Positions 1 to 11,204 of a stretch of 64,000 nucleotides of DNA are shown one piece after another. The position numbers and the translations under genes were made by a program. The DNA is from Tritrichomonas musculus (taxonomy: Eukaryota; Parabasalia; Tritrichomonadida; Tritrichomonadidae): positions 372,001 through 436,000 of the forward strand of contig JAPFFF010000038.1 of assembly GCA_039105265.1 (NCBI GenBank), written 5' to 3'. Position 1 is the first letter of the stretch. Each line of letters starts with the position of its first letter. A model generated the notes under the pieces. That model saw nothing but the letters and a program-made list of their open reading frames with translations. It was not told the origin of the DNA and searched no databases.

Positions 1-237
1 TTATGACGCTTCTGACCAAGCTTATGATATTTTAAAAAAAATATTCCTATTCTTCCCTCAAAAGATGGATTAGAGGAATACAGGAAAAAATATTTTAACA
101 ATTTCGATGACGATCTACTAGATTTGGAAAAAATGAAGAATATTGTCACTACTTTTAAACAAGAATATAAAATATTTAATAAAACCAAAATTTATGCTTC
201 CCTGGCAGTAGATGCCTTATTTTTTAAGCCAAATATA
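1..237 (+). pseudogene. 5' fragment of a gene interrupted by mariner
   Basis: An open segment of lysine- and aspartate-rich coding sequence reads into the mariner insertion at 238 and resumes after 1533. The reading frame changes in the run of A at about 40-48: the first frame stops at 70-72, whereas a second frame runs from about 65 to the insertion. This suggests a lost or gained A. The gene begins outside the window. Its product is not recognised; it belongs with the segment at 1534-3083, which has transposase-like features. Confidence 0.55.
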
Positions 238-239
238 TA

Positions 240-1531
240 GGGTGTCCAAAAAAATTTGAGCATCTCAATTTGTAAGCTAGGGAGTCTAAGTTTCATATAA
301 GTATTTTATAGTATAGATGTGACATTATTAATATTATAATTATTAACTCCGAAAACAAAATACATGTTGCAATATAATAAAAAATATTTGAAAAAATTGA
401 ATTTATTTTTTTCTGTACTTTTATTTATTTTATTAATGGCATTGGATCAGCGATCAATCGCAATATTTCTCCATCTACAGGGGAAAAACAAAAAAGCAAT
501 TCATGCTGAAATGCTTATTGTATTGAAAGGAGAATGTGTTGGGTATTCATCAATTACAAGATTCATCAGAGAATTCCAAGTTTTCAATATAATAAAGCCA
601 TGCAAAAAGGAAGAAAAAGTAAACGTACTTGATGAAATTGATTTCTTAATTAAAGATGTTGTTGACGAAGAACCATTTTTGTCCGTTCGTCAAATTGCTA
701 AGAGAACAGGTATACCAAAAAGTACTGTGTTTGACAGAATGACTTCAAAACTTGGATATATTTCTAAGCATCTTAAGTGGATCCCATATCTGCTCTCCGA
801 TGAGCAAAAACAAAATCGAGTCATTATTTCAATTGACCTTCTCAAGGTCATTCAAAAGCAAGAGCGCCAAGGTTGGAAGTATTTCGTAACTGGGGATGAA
901 TCTTGGTTCTATTTAAGTTACGACTATGAACGTCAATGGGTAGTATCTGGAGAAGAGCCTGATTTTAGAGTAAAGAAGATGATTTCTTCAGAAAAATTGA
1001 TGATCAGCGTTTTTTGGAACCCAAATGGAATTGTCTTAGTAGACGCTCTTCCAAAGGGACAAAAATTCAATTCTGAATATTACATCAATAATATACTCAA
1101 AAAGCTTCATGAATCAGGAGGAGGATTTCCAGATACAAATGGGAAAAAGTTAAATGTCCATGCCGATAACGCAAGGCCTCACACATCTAAAATGACTATA
1201 AGATATTTCGAAACCCATGGAATGAAGAAGGTGCCTCACCCAGCTTTCTCGCCGGATTTGGCACCTTCTGATTTCTTTTTATTTGGTTATGTGAAATTAA
1301 AATTAGAAGGTCAATCATTCACCTCACGAGATGAGCTTTTTTCAGAAGTTACACAAATTTTGAATGAAATTCAACCTGATGTTTTAAAAAGTGCATTTCT
1401 CAATTGGAAAGAAAGATTACAAACAATAATTAATAATGGTGGAGAATATATTTAATAAACTTTAAAAATATATAATTAATTGTTTTTATTCTTAATTAGA
1501 AATAGAGATGCTCATATTTTTTTGGACACCC
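240..1531 (+). mobile_element. Mariner transposon, apparently complete
   Basis: The 27-bp terminal inverted repeats at 240-266 and 1505-1531 differ at one position; each begins GGGTGTCCAAAAAAAT or the TT variant. TA target duplications lie at 238-239 and 1532-1533. The 1292-bp length, TIR length and DD34D transposase agree with what is known of the Trichomonas vaginalis mariner Tvmar1. The near-identity of the TIRs and the open transposase frame indicate a recent, possibly active copy. Confidence 0.95.
436..1455 (+). CDS. Mariner transposase (DD34D)
   Basis: Cut-and-paste DNA transposase. The frame is open from an ATG at 364, but the first 24 residues are hydrophobic and unlike the family. 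I prefer the ATG at 436 (MALDQRS), which gives 339 residues, the usual mariner length. An N-terminal helix-turn-helix region (QIAKRTGIPKSTVFDRM) precedes the catalytic core. The first catalytic D is in TGDESW, the second in HADNARPH, and the third in SPDLAPSDFFLF. Exactly 34 residues separate the second and third D, the hallmark of true mariners (DD34D). It is the only gene of the element at 240-1531. No frameshift or stop is seen, so the protein could be functional. Confidence 0.93.
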   Translation: MALDQRSIAIFLHLQGKNKKAIHAEMLIVLKGECVGYSSITRFIREFQVFNIIKPCKKEEKVNVLDEIDFLIKDVVDEEPFLSVRQIAKRTGIPKSTVFDRMTSKLGYISKHLKWIPYLLSDEQKQNRVIISIDLLKVIQKQERQGWKYFVTGDESWFYLSYDYERQWVVSGEEPDFRVKKMISSEKLMISVFWNPNGIVLVDALPKGQKFNSEYYINNILKKLHESGGGFPDTNGKKLNVHADNARPHTSKMTIRYFETHGMKKVPHPAFSPDLAPSDFFLFGYVKLKLEGQSFTSRDELFSEVTQILNEIQPDVLKSAFLNWKERLQTIINNGGEYI

Positions 1532-1533
1532 TA

Positions 1534-3083
1534 TAAAAGTAAATAGTAATGGAACGACATCTGGTTTTTTGGTTGATCCTAAAATCGATAAAAAACAATT
1601 TAAAATATTTTCAAAAGATATTGAAAACTTTACAAAATTCATTCAGAAAAACTGGCAGAATATCGTTAGAGCTGGATTTGTTTTTCAATTAAATCCTTTA
1701 AATCATTTTTACAAATCTATAATTCTGCATATAATTCCTCATTCAAATGGGAAAGCCAACTCAAAAACGATAGAAATATTATACAAAATTAAAAACATTT
1801 TAAAGAATTACAGAATTGAAATAATTTGCTTCTCATTTGATGGAGATAATTGTTATAAAGTTTTAAATCAAACATTTTATCAAAGCTATATTAACCGTTT
1901 ATTAAAATACAATTTTATTCAAAATAGCAGAATTCTTTCAATGAGAATTAATCCTGATTTCAAACATATTATTAAAAGACTAAGATATCGAATTTTGACT
2001 CATAATATTCATATGAATTTCAGTATTCACTCGCCCTGTTTAAATTTAAATGGTATAAAATCTTTATTTAAAGATATTCCTTCAATTGTATTTGAGAATC
2101 TCCCAATTACAAAGATGCACGACTCACTTCCGCTGGCACTTTTTTCTCTCAAAAATTTTGTAATACTTTTTGAAAAAAAAATGTACAATGAAGCTGCTTT
2201 TTGGTTCCCAATTTCATTGACTATTTGTGCAATGCACAAAAAAAGAATTGGTTATTTAAATCGCCACTTTTTGTGGGAAACCGCTTTATGGTTTTTAATT
2301 TTTTATAAAAAAAAATTAGATTTATATCAAGCAAACCAATTACATAGAAATGAAATATTAAATGAACGAAAATACAAGGAATCAATTGATGTTTTACCTT
2401 ATTCATCTGATGTGCTGATTGAATTCAGCAATTCACTTTTTTCAATATTGACAATTATTGAAAAATATGAAAATGTTGATGTCGATAGGACATCAACTGA
2501 TCCTTTAGAACATAGCTTTGGAAGATCACGTGTGAGATCAAAAGATTTGCACACATTGACAAAGTTCGTTCAAGTTGTGAACGAGCAAAATAAAGAACAA
2601 CTTAGGAAAAAATGTAAAGAATTATTTAGTATTAAAGGACGAAATTTTGGATTTGGAATTATTATGGAAAGCCAAAATGATTTTCCTTTGCATTTTACAT
2701 CATCACCTCAAGTTATTTCTTCTCAATTTTTAAAATTTATAAATATTGATAATTCAGAACTTGATGAAAATGAAACATTTGATGATTTATTTGTTTTTGT
2801 TGAAGAACTGAGTGATTTTATCGATAACAATTCAAAAAAAACTTATTCAATTAATTCAATAACACTAGGAACACAACAAGCGAAAACTATAAAACAGAGA
2901 ATGTCATTTAATGTTTCAACTGATAAATCATTATTTGTAACATTTATAAAACAAAATTTACCTAATCAAAAGCTAATAAAATCTTTTTTCGTTGAATTTT
3001 ATCAAAAGATCATTGAAAAAAATGCTAATTTCCCACAATTATCAGAAAAAAACCAAATAAGAAAGAAATCATTGATCATTTAG
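1534..3083 (+). pseudogene. 3' part of interrupted gene, transposase-like
   Basis: A 500-codon open frame continues from the right edge of mariner (from about 1544) to a stop at 3081-3083. There is no ATG near its start, so it is the downstream part of the gene whose upstream part ends at 237. Joining the two sides after removal of mariner and one TA still leaves a one-base frame difference, so the gene was probably dead before or soon after insertion. A late segment TDPLEHSFGRSRVRS resembles the C-terminal block of P-element/THAP9 transposases (DxLENxFGxIR). The middle is rich in F, I, N and K with no motif that I recognise. I infer a P-like or other transposase; an uncharacterised trichomonad family is the alternative. 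Confidence 0.45.
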
Positions 3084-4661
3084 AACTATATTTTAATCAT
3101 TTTTTTAATGATTATAATGAACTATTACATTTTTTCCAGCAATGATAAAGTATAAGTTATAATTTAATTTAATAAAGTATATCACCTTGGAAATTATTTT
3201 ATTAATATTTTTTCTTGATAATAGTAAAAGATAAAATAATTTTTTTAAAATATAAAATATTTCTATGAGATGATTGAAAATTTGATAATACACTTAAAAA
3301 ATTGAAATAAATACGTTAACCGAATATGAAAGTTTTTTAATAAAATAATGTTTATTTAATTATCATATTTGGTATTCAAAATTTCAATATGCAAAATAAA
3401 TACTTAACAAGATAAGGTATACAATAAACATAATTATTGAGATAAGGGCAATCATGATCATAAAAATAAATGCTCAACTTTTCATTTTTTTCTGAAAAAT
3501 AAAAATATCTCGAAAATTTTTTTTAATCATTTCTTTCATTTCATATATTTATAATAATTACCCAATACTATTATTATTTAAATTGCTTAAATTATATTTT
3601 GATCAAAAAAAGCAAATAATTACTTAGATTTGAGAAACCATTTTCTCAAAAATGGCCAGTCGAAATGACTCACGGACTAAAATATAAATATATGTCATAA
3701 ATGTCTATCATGTTTTAAAAGATGAAAGAAAAATTCAGGCTAGATTTTTTCTCAACCAGCTCTTATAATATTAATTTTTAAATAAAGACCTAATTTAAAA
3801 ATCGGCGAGCTTTAAAATTTTCTTTAAAAAGCAACAGTAAAATATTTTTATGCCTGGTTTTATGAAATGTTCTCATGGATTTTTTATTAAAGTTTCAATT
3901 ATTTTTTTTTACAATTAAACATATATTACGGCTAAATACGTTTCAAAATGGATCAAAAAGCTTTGTTTACAAATTATTAAACGAAATATGAATTGTAATT
4001 CAATTATGCTCAATAGACAAAATTTTATATATTATCATTTAATGTTTTATAAAGGAAAATTATTTAATTACGCATTATTTTGTTTATATAGTTTTTAAAT
4101 TTGTATCCTTTTTATAAATTTGCAAAAATTGCAGTAATTTGTCTATTTTTTAAAGACATTTATTCTCAAAAATCCCAAATAATGATTGATGAAATTCCAT
4201 GATATAAAGAGAAATGAATTATGGTTTAAATAGAGGCATGTCAACCAAAATTCTACTCGATAAATTTTTTTGAAAATGATAATATAAGATTTAAATGATG
4301 TATATTAAAACTTTTCCTCTTGAGCAAACGAAAACTTCTATACAGTTTTTAGTTTTCATTCAAATCATCATTTTTAACTCAATATCTTCAATTCAAAAAG
4401 TAGATATATTCAAATTTGATATATTGAAAAATGAATTCTCTTACATTTTTGATAAGATTATGATTGAATACCATTTCAATTTGAGAGAATTTTTATTGAA
4501 TAGCTTTTCAATTTGAGAGAAGGTTAATTGAATATTCTTTCAATTTGAGAAGAATAAATAAGATTTATTTATAACTTGGAAATTAAATTATAAAAAATTT
4601 ATTTTATGAAATAAATATACTTAGATATTAATTATGAATTTATAAAAATAATTATATTTAT
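3084..4661. other. Intergenic A+T-rich DNA
   Basis: No supported gene. The only structure seen is a short direct repeat of TTTCAATTTGAGAGAA at about 4473, 4506 and 4538 (spacing 33 and 32 bp), which also creates a spurious short plus-strand frame. Confidence 0.6.
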
Positions 4662-5200
4662 GGGTGGGACACTCTTTTTTTGACCTCAAAAAGTTTCAAA
4701 ATCTCTTCGAATTTTAGGTTTTATTTGGTGATTTTAATAAATTTTCTTACCCATTTAATAATCTTTAAATTGGTCATTGAAACCAATCAAAAAACTTAAT
4801 ATTCATCGAGTTTTTTTTGACTTCACATACTAATAGATCTCTCTTCGTAAGAGATATCCTTCAAAACTACTAATACTATTTGATTTTATACATATGCATT
4901 ATACATTATAAAACATAAATATTTATAATTACTTTGTAGTTAGTCCAAAAAAGTTAATATAATAATTATTTTTAAGTTTTTTCGATACATGATCTTTTCT
5001 AACTTTTTATTTTGTAATATTCGATTTCTTCTTTTAATGCTCAATAAAATGATATATTTTGTTTGAACATAACTTCAAAGATAAAGTTTAGTTTGAAAAA
5101 TGAATTCAAAAAGTTGAATTAATAAACGGAATGATTCAATTTTCGGCGGTTAGAAAATTAATTTTAAACGATCAAACTCAATATTTTTGCTTTAAAATAT
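4662..5200 (-). repeat. Dispersed repeat Z, copy 1 (partial)
   Basis: It starts GGGTGGGACAC after TTTAT. The first lines, and especially about 5060-5180 (ACATAACTTCAAAGATAAA, then AACGGAATGATTCAATTTT), are homologous to the minus strand of 59080-59629, the right part of the better-defined Z copy at 58146-59629. The other end of this copy was not found, so it may be truncated or decayed. The right boundary given is approximate. No coding capacity is seen. Confidence 0.6.
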
Positions 5201-6330
5201 ATTATATAAATAGGGAATATTATTTAAAATGAGGTTCCGCCATTTATAAAATCAAAAAATTCAAAATGACCATTTTTTACCCAAATTATTTTTTATGGAA
5301 AATAAAATGCGATTATCTAATTCACCTTTGATGAATTTGATTTTTTAAAAAGTAAATTATATGTAGCTATTAAAAATCTATCTAAATATAAAATAACTGG
5401 AAAAAGTCTTGGATGGCTTACACATTTATATTTGCATGTCACAAATAATTTAAAATAAATATTTTAAAATATTTTATTTTGTTTTTACAAAGTAGGTAAA
5501 ATCATTATTTGATTTGTAATAAAGAAGTATATAATTTTTATTAATCAACAAAATAAATTTCTGCTCTAATATTCTCAAATATTTATTTAAAATATAATTA
5601 TTTGAAAAAGTTCGATCGGTAAATATAAAAAATGATTTATTTCAAAATTTTTTTTATTTAATTTTAAAGTAAAATGAAATGAATTTATCATAAGTTCTAT
5701 AAATCCTCTAAAAAGCATATTTTGAGCACTAATTATATTTTATTTTTTCAATAAACTATCAATTGAATTGAAAGTATAATATTAGTGTATATTGAAATGT
5801 ATAAAAGAAAATCCCAATATAATTATTAAAATGGCTGTTTCATTTTAATTAAAAAATGAAATATGATTAGTATCACAGCTATTTGAAAATAAGACGTTTT
5901 ATGTTTAAATATTTAAAGAACGTATAGAGTAATCATAAAAACCATTAGTAATTTGTTAATATAATTAAGTTATAAATGTAAAGAATCTTTAATTTGTTAA
6001 TATTATAGAGTGGATAAAATAAAAATCAAAATTGATGTTTTTTACCTAAAAACTATTAATTTTTATTGTACAAACTAAATAATTGGATTCCAAAGATCAT
6101 AGATACATTATTCTTTTTTATATTAATCTTTTATAATTGGACTTATCTTATTTTCTACTTTCACTTTTTGAGAGCTTTTTTTTGGTTGATATGCCTCTGT
6201 TTAAATATATTTTAAATCATGTTCAATTATACTTATTAATCCTTTATTTATTTTGTTTATATATCTTTTTTATTTGGGTAAAAAAATCATTTTTCGGAAA
6301 GTATTCAATTTATTGAGAACCACCTTAAAT
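5201..6330. other. Intergenic A+T-rich DNA
   Basis: No gene or convincing repeat seen. It may contain the decayed remainder of repeat Z copy 1. Confidence 0.5.
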
Positions 6331-7123
6331 TAGACTTGTTAAAAGTCCGGGACAAATGCACTTTTCATGGACTTTTTGTGGACTCGGGACTTGGCGTGGA
6401 CCTAACAAACCTTGTCAATTTATTTTTATTTTATATCTCAAAAAAGAACTCATTTTATGCATATATTTTATAGTTTATTTGTTTATTTAATTTTTTTTGT
6501 TTATTTAAATAGAAAAGTAGTAACTAATATGGGTAAATTATATTTTAATGTTTTTAATCATGAAAAAAAATGTCATAAACAATTGAAAGAATTTTGGAAA
6601 TCCTGGCAGATGGACCAAAATATTTCAAAGAAATTTTATAATTCTTTTATTTTGTGAAAAAATAAAAAATGCTAAAATAATTGAAAGAATTTTATTAGTC
6701 CTGGCAGATGGATCAGTGTATTTCAGAGAAATTTTTAAACATTTTATATTTTGTGAATAAAAAAAAATGTTAAAAAAATTGAAAGAATTTTTGAAGTCCT
6801 GCCAGATGGACCAGATTATTTCTGAGAAATAATAATTCGATCATTTATTTTGTGAATAAAAAAAAATGCTAAAAATATTGAAAGAATTTTGGAAGTCCTG
6901 GCAGATGGACCAGTGTATTTCAGAGAAATTATAAATTATTTTTATTTTGTGAATAAATAAAAAAATGCTAAAAAAATTGAAAGAATTTTATTAGTCCTGA
7001 CAGATGGACCAGTGTATTTCAGAGAAATTATAAATAATTTTTATTTTGTGAATAAATAAAAAATGCTAAAAAAAATTGAATGAATTTTGTAAGTCCATAG
7101 GTCCATGGACTTTAACAAGTCTA
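6331..7123. mobile_element. Non-autonomous TIR element, 8-bp target duplication
   Basis: The termini TAGACTTGTTAAAAGTCC at 6331 and the inverse GGACTTTAACAAGTCTA ending at 7123 form an inverted repeat of about 17 bp with a one-base gap. Both sides are flanked by CCTTAAAT (6323-6330 and 7124-7131), an apparent 8-bp target duplication. It could be read as 9 bp if the terminal A is counted as flank. An 8-bp duplication points to the hAT superfamily. The element has no transposase gene; its interior is mostly the tandem repeat at 6565-7095. Confidence 0.75.
6565..7095. repeat. ~99-bp tandem repeat, about six copies
   Basis: The phrase AATTGAAAGAATTTT recurs at about 6581, 6679, 6777, 6876, 6976 and 7075, i.e. 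every 98-100 bp. Each unit also carries CCTGGCAGATGGACCA followed by TATTTCAGAGAAAT and TTTTATTTTGTGAA. The array fills most of the TIR element and drifts only slightly between copies. The short open frame at its left end is a by-product. Confidence 0.85.
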
Positions 7124-7281
7124 CCTTAAATAAAAAAAATATTTTTAAAAATAAATTAAATAAGAGTATTTTTATAATATGTTAAGTTTATTTTTTAAGT
7201 TATGTTTGTCTAATTCTTCTTAGATAATAATATTGGAAAGTTTTTGTGATTTTTATGTGATGGAGAATAGCTAAAAAAATG

Positions 7282-7321
7282 CTCGCGAAACAGCGTTGCG
7301 GTGATGGTGCTGTTTCGCGAG
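7282..7321. other. GC-rich 13-bp stem hairpin
   Basis: The arms CTCGCGAAACAGC (7282-7294) and GCTGTTTCGCGAG (7309-7321) are perfectly complementary around a 14-nt loop. It is isolated in A+T-rich DNA next to the TIR element. Function unknown. Confidence 0.6.
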
Positions 7322-7648
7322 ACTTTGTTGGTGTGTGTTTAGTGTGTCTATGATGCAGTTAAGTGGTAGTTTTTGCTGAATTATTAAAACAGTAAATAAA
7401 AAATTTTTGAACTTTTTCGATAAATGTTTTTTTTTATCAAAAAGTTTTAACAACCAAATAACATTACAAAAAGTGAAATACCTTTTTTGAATACTTTTTC
7501 CAATCGCCTAATTAAAGTCAATATAAAATTCTCGTAAAAATAAAATCAAAACTAAAAACAAATAAAACACACTGAAATGTTTAATTTTCTCCATATTTTA
7601 TGGAAATAATAATATTATTTCGGCTGATTAAAATACGTACTAGAACGC

Positions 7649-7675
7649 CACTTTTTGAGCTTCGCTCAAAAAGTG
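7649..7675. repeat. Dispersed palindrome, 11-bp arms
   Basis: The arms CACTTTTTGAG and CTCAAAAAGTG flank a CTTCG loop. The 25-bp core recurs in the opposite orientation at 52593-52617, inside the nested elements of the Maverick terminal repeat. It is therefore a dispersed sequence and not a chance hairpin. Confidence 0.7.
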
Positions 7676-7739
7676 TCTTTTACCTTAAAAATTGATTTTT
7701 TCTATTTTCCAAATCAAAAACTTTTTTTAATAAAGAAAA

Positions 7740-8530
7740 TTCTTTTCATCTAAACTCTTCGAAGAGTTTATCCTCATTTATTCTTGCCAAACTTTGTCTA
7801 ATCTCCTCTTTCTCATTCAAAATCATTTATTCTCTTGTTCTTATTTTTTCATTTAATCTTATATATTCTCATCTATCTCTTCCAATCTTATTATTCTCAT
7901 TAAATCTTATCTATTCCCTTCAGTCTCATTTATTCCATCGCATTTCCTGTATTATCATCTTTTTCATCTAATCTTTTTTATTCTCATCTTTCTCATTCAA
8001 TCCAATCAATTCTCATTTATTCTTCTTTATTTTCATCTTTATAATTTAATATTTCTTATTTTTATCTTTTACAATTAGTCTTTTCTATTCTCTTCTATAT
8101 CATCTAATTTAACTTATTCTCATTTTTCTTATCTAATTTCTCTTATTCTTTTTCATCTCACCCAATCTCTCTTATCCTAATCTTTCATATCCATTCTCTT
8201 CTATTCTCTTCTATTTCATCCAATCTTTCTTATTCTCATTTATCTTATCTAATCTCACTTATTCCCTTCTCTCTCATTTAATCTTTCTCATCCAATATCA
8301 CCTATTCTCTCCTATTTCATCTAATCTTTCTTATTCTCTTTTATCTTATTCAATCTTTCTTATTCTCATTCTCTTCTATCTTATCGAATCTCTCATATTC
8401 TCTTCTATCTCATTTGATCTTTCTTATTCTCTTTTATCTTATTCAATATTTCTTATTCTCATTCTTTTCTATCTTATCCAATCTCTCTTATTCTCTTCTT
8501 TTTTATCCAATTTCATCTATTCCCGTTTAA
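7740..8530. repeat. Pyrimidine-rich degenerate repeat tract
   Basis: About 800 bp with the plus strand almost purely T and C plus scattered A. It is built from loosely repeated TTATTCTC, TCTATCTTATC and CAATCTTTC words. G is nearly absent from the plus strand. No gene. Confidence 0.75.
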
Positions 8531-8639
8531 TAATAATATTATTATTAATAAAAAAAAGATTTGAGTTAAAAAAATTCTCTTTATTAAAAAACCCGATAAG
8601 TGTAGCATTTTATCTTATCCAATCTTTCTTATTCATCAC

Positions 8640-10125
8640 CAATAAGTGTAGCAATCCGGTGATGAGTTGCTTTTATGCTGAGTTGTTTCTTGGCTAAGTT
8701 GATTCTTTGCTAAGTTGCTCCTTGGGTAAGTTGTTTCTTGGGTAAGTTGTTTCTTAGCTGAGTTACTCCTTGGCTGAGATGCTCTTTGGCTGAGATGCTC
8801 TTTGGCTGAGATGCTCCTTGGCTGATTTGTTTCTTGGCTGAGTTGCTCCTTGAATGAGATACTCCTTGGCTGAGCTGCTCCTTGCATGAGATGCTCCTTG
8901 GCTGAGTTGTTTCTTGGCTGAGTTGTTCCTTTGCTGAGTTGTTTCTTGACTGAGTTGCTCCTTGGGTAAGTTGTTTCTTGGCTGAGTTGTTCATTTACTA
9001 AGTTGTTCATTCGCTAAGTTGCTCCTTGGCTAAGTTGTTTCTTGGCTGAGTTGCTCCTTGGGTGAGTAGTTCCTTGGGTGAGTAGTTCCTTGGGTGAGTA
9101 GTTCCTTGGGTGAGTAGTATCTTCGCTGAGTTGTTTCTTGGCTGAGTTGTTCCTTTGCTGAGTTGTTTCTTGACTGAGTTGCTCCTTGTGTAAGTTGTTT
9201 CTTGGCTGAGTTGTTCATTTGCTAAGTTGTTCATTCGCTAAGTTGCTCCTTGGTTAAGTTGTTTCTTGGCTGAGTTGCTCCTTGGGTGAGTAGTTCCTTG
9301 GGTGAGTAGTTCCTTGGGTGAGTAGTTCCTTGGGTGAGTAGTTCCTTGGGTGAGTAGTTCCTTGGGTGAGTAGTTCCTTGGGTGAGTAGTTCCTTGGGTG
9401 AGTAGTTCCTTGGGTGAGTAGTATCTTCGCTGAGTTGTTTCTTGGATGAGTTGCTCCTTGGTTAAGTTGTTTCTTGGCTGAGTTGTTCATTTGCTAAGTT
9501 GCTCCTTGGTTAAGTTGTTTCTTGGGTAAGTTGCTCCTTGCATGAGATGCTCCTTGGCTGAGTAGCTCTTTGGGTGAGTAGTATCTTCGCTGAGTTGTTT
9601 CTTGGCTGAGTTGCTCCTTGCCTGAGTAGCCCCTTGGGTGAGTAGTATCTTCGCTGAGTTGTTTCTTGGCTGAGTTGTTCCTTTGCTGAGTTGTTTCTTG
9701 GCTGAGTTGCTCCTTGGTTAAGTTGTTTCTTGGCTGAGTTGTTCATTTGCTAAGTTGCTCCTTGGGTAAGTTGTTTCTTGGCTGAGTAGCTCCTTGGGTG
9801 AGTAGTATCTTGGCTGAGTTGTTTCTTGGCTGAGTAGTATCTTCGCTGAGTTGTTCCTTTGCTGAGTTGTTTCTTGGCTGAGTTGTTTCTTGGCTGAGTT
9901 GCTCCTTGGCTAAGTTGTTTCTTGGCTGAGTTGTTCATTTGCTAAGTTGCTCCTTGGGTAAGTTGTTTCTTGGCTGAGTAGCTCCTTGGCTAAGTTGTTT
10001 TTTGGCTGAGTTGTTTCTTGGCTGAGTTACTCCTTGGCTGAGTAGTATCTTGGCTGAGTTGTTTTTTGGCTGAGTTGTTTTTTGGCTGAGTTGTTTTTTG
10101 GCTGAGTTGCTTATTGGCTGAGGAC
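8640..10125. repeat. 16-bp minisatellite, roughly 90 units
   Basis: The unit is close to AGTTGTTTCTTGGCTG with variants such as AGTTGCTCCTTGGGTG and AGTAGTTCCTTGGGTG. A nearly homogeneous run of the last variant occupies about 9280-9420. Because 16 is not a multiple of three, every minus-strand frame reads a common 16-residue repeat (containing SQETTQPRNN or SAKKQL) with few stops, producing many overlapping spurious frames. I regard the region as non-coding satellite. Confidence 0.9.
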
Positions 10126-10572
10126 TGATTAAAAAAAAATCTAATTGAATTAATTGAATTAATAACAATAATAAAAAAATAAATATAGTCTAGAGTAAAA
10201 CCCCCTACCAAATCTCTATATAAAAGAGTTAGAATCATAATATTATATATACATACAGTACAGTAACAAAAATATATAAGTGTAATTTCCTAAAATGAAT
10301 AATTGCGAATAATTGTGACAACTTTTTTGGAATTTAAATTGTATTATATATTATAACAATTTAATTTATTTCATATTTAAAATATATAAGTGTAGTTCAA
10401 GCCTCATTATGTAAAAAATGAAAAATAAATATTATGATTCGCTTAGTATGAATTTTTTTGTTCAAACGATTTTTAAAGCATTTTAATATTTAAATCAAAC
10501 TTTAAACAATAATTTTGACAACCTTTTTTAGCTAATATATGAGGTCCTGAGATGATATTTCATCATTATTTA

Positions 10573-11173
10573 CTCAAGAGCGGCTCGAGCAATGTCAGAT
10601 TCTTGCTCATTAAAATGGTTTTCAAGCATTTGACATTGCTCGAGTTTGCTCATAATGAGCAAATTTTAAATGATAAAAATTCAATTTTCAAGCAATTTTT
10701 CGAGCGCTCTATAAAATGAAAAGCTCTGGTTCGAAATTTCATATTCTTTTTTTTTTTTTAAGGCTGCGGTTCTGAGGACATTCAAATTCGAGCTTTTTGA
10801 ATGTTATTCGTTATTTTTTTTTTTTTTTTTTGAAACATATTGAAAATCATCCGTTATAGTTTTTTTAAGGTACAAATCTAGTACGTTTAGAAACCGCAAA
10901 TTTTTTTGACACTTTATTAAAACTAAAGGACATGTTATATAAAAAAATATTTTTATCATAAAAATTTTATAAAAAAAAAAAATAAAGATCAGAATTTCAA
11001 ATCTGACACGCATTCAAAATTAAACTTTTTCAATAGGGCAAGGGGTCTCAAATATATAACGTGCTTTCTCTCAATCTATAACGTACTAGATTTGTACCTT
11101 AATAGAAATAACCCAGTTCAAATGGGATTTTTTTGATTTTTGGGATGAGCATTTTTTTGGAATTTGGGATTTC

Positions 11174-11204
<31 letters not shown>

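Noticed and set aside
364-435. Hydrophobic 24-residue extension of the mariner transposase
   Set aside because: Not a feature of mariner transposases; the ATG at 436 gives the normal length.
6565-7095. CRISPR-like array
   Set aside because: Units of ~99 bp have no conserved-repeat/variable-spacer pattern and sit inside a eukaryotic TIR element.
8636-10238. Many overlapping minus-strand open frames rich in Q, S, T, N and K
   Set aside because: They are produced by the 16-bp satellite, which reads similarly in all three frames; no start context or non-repeat domain.
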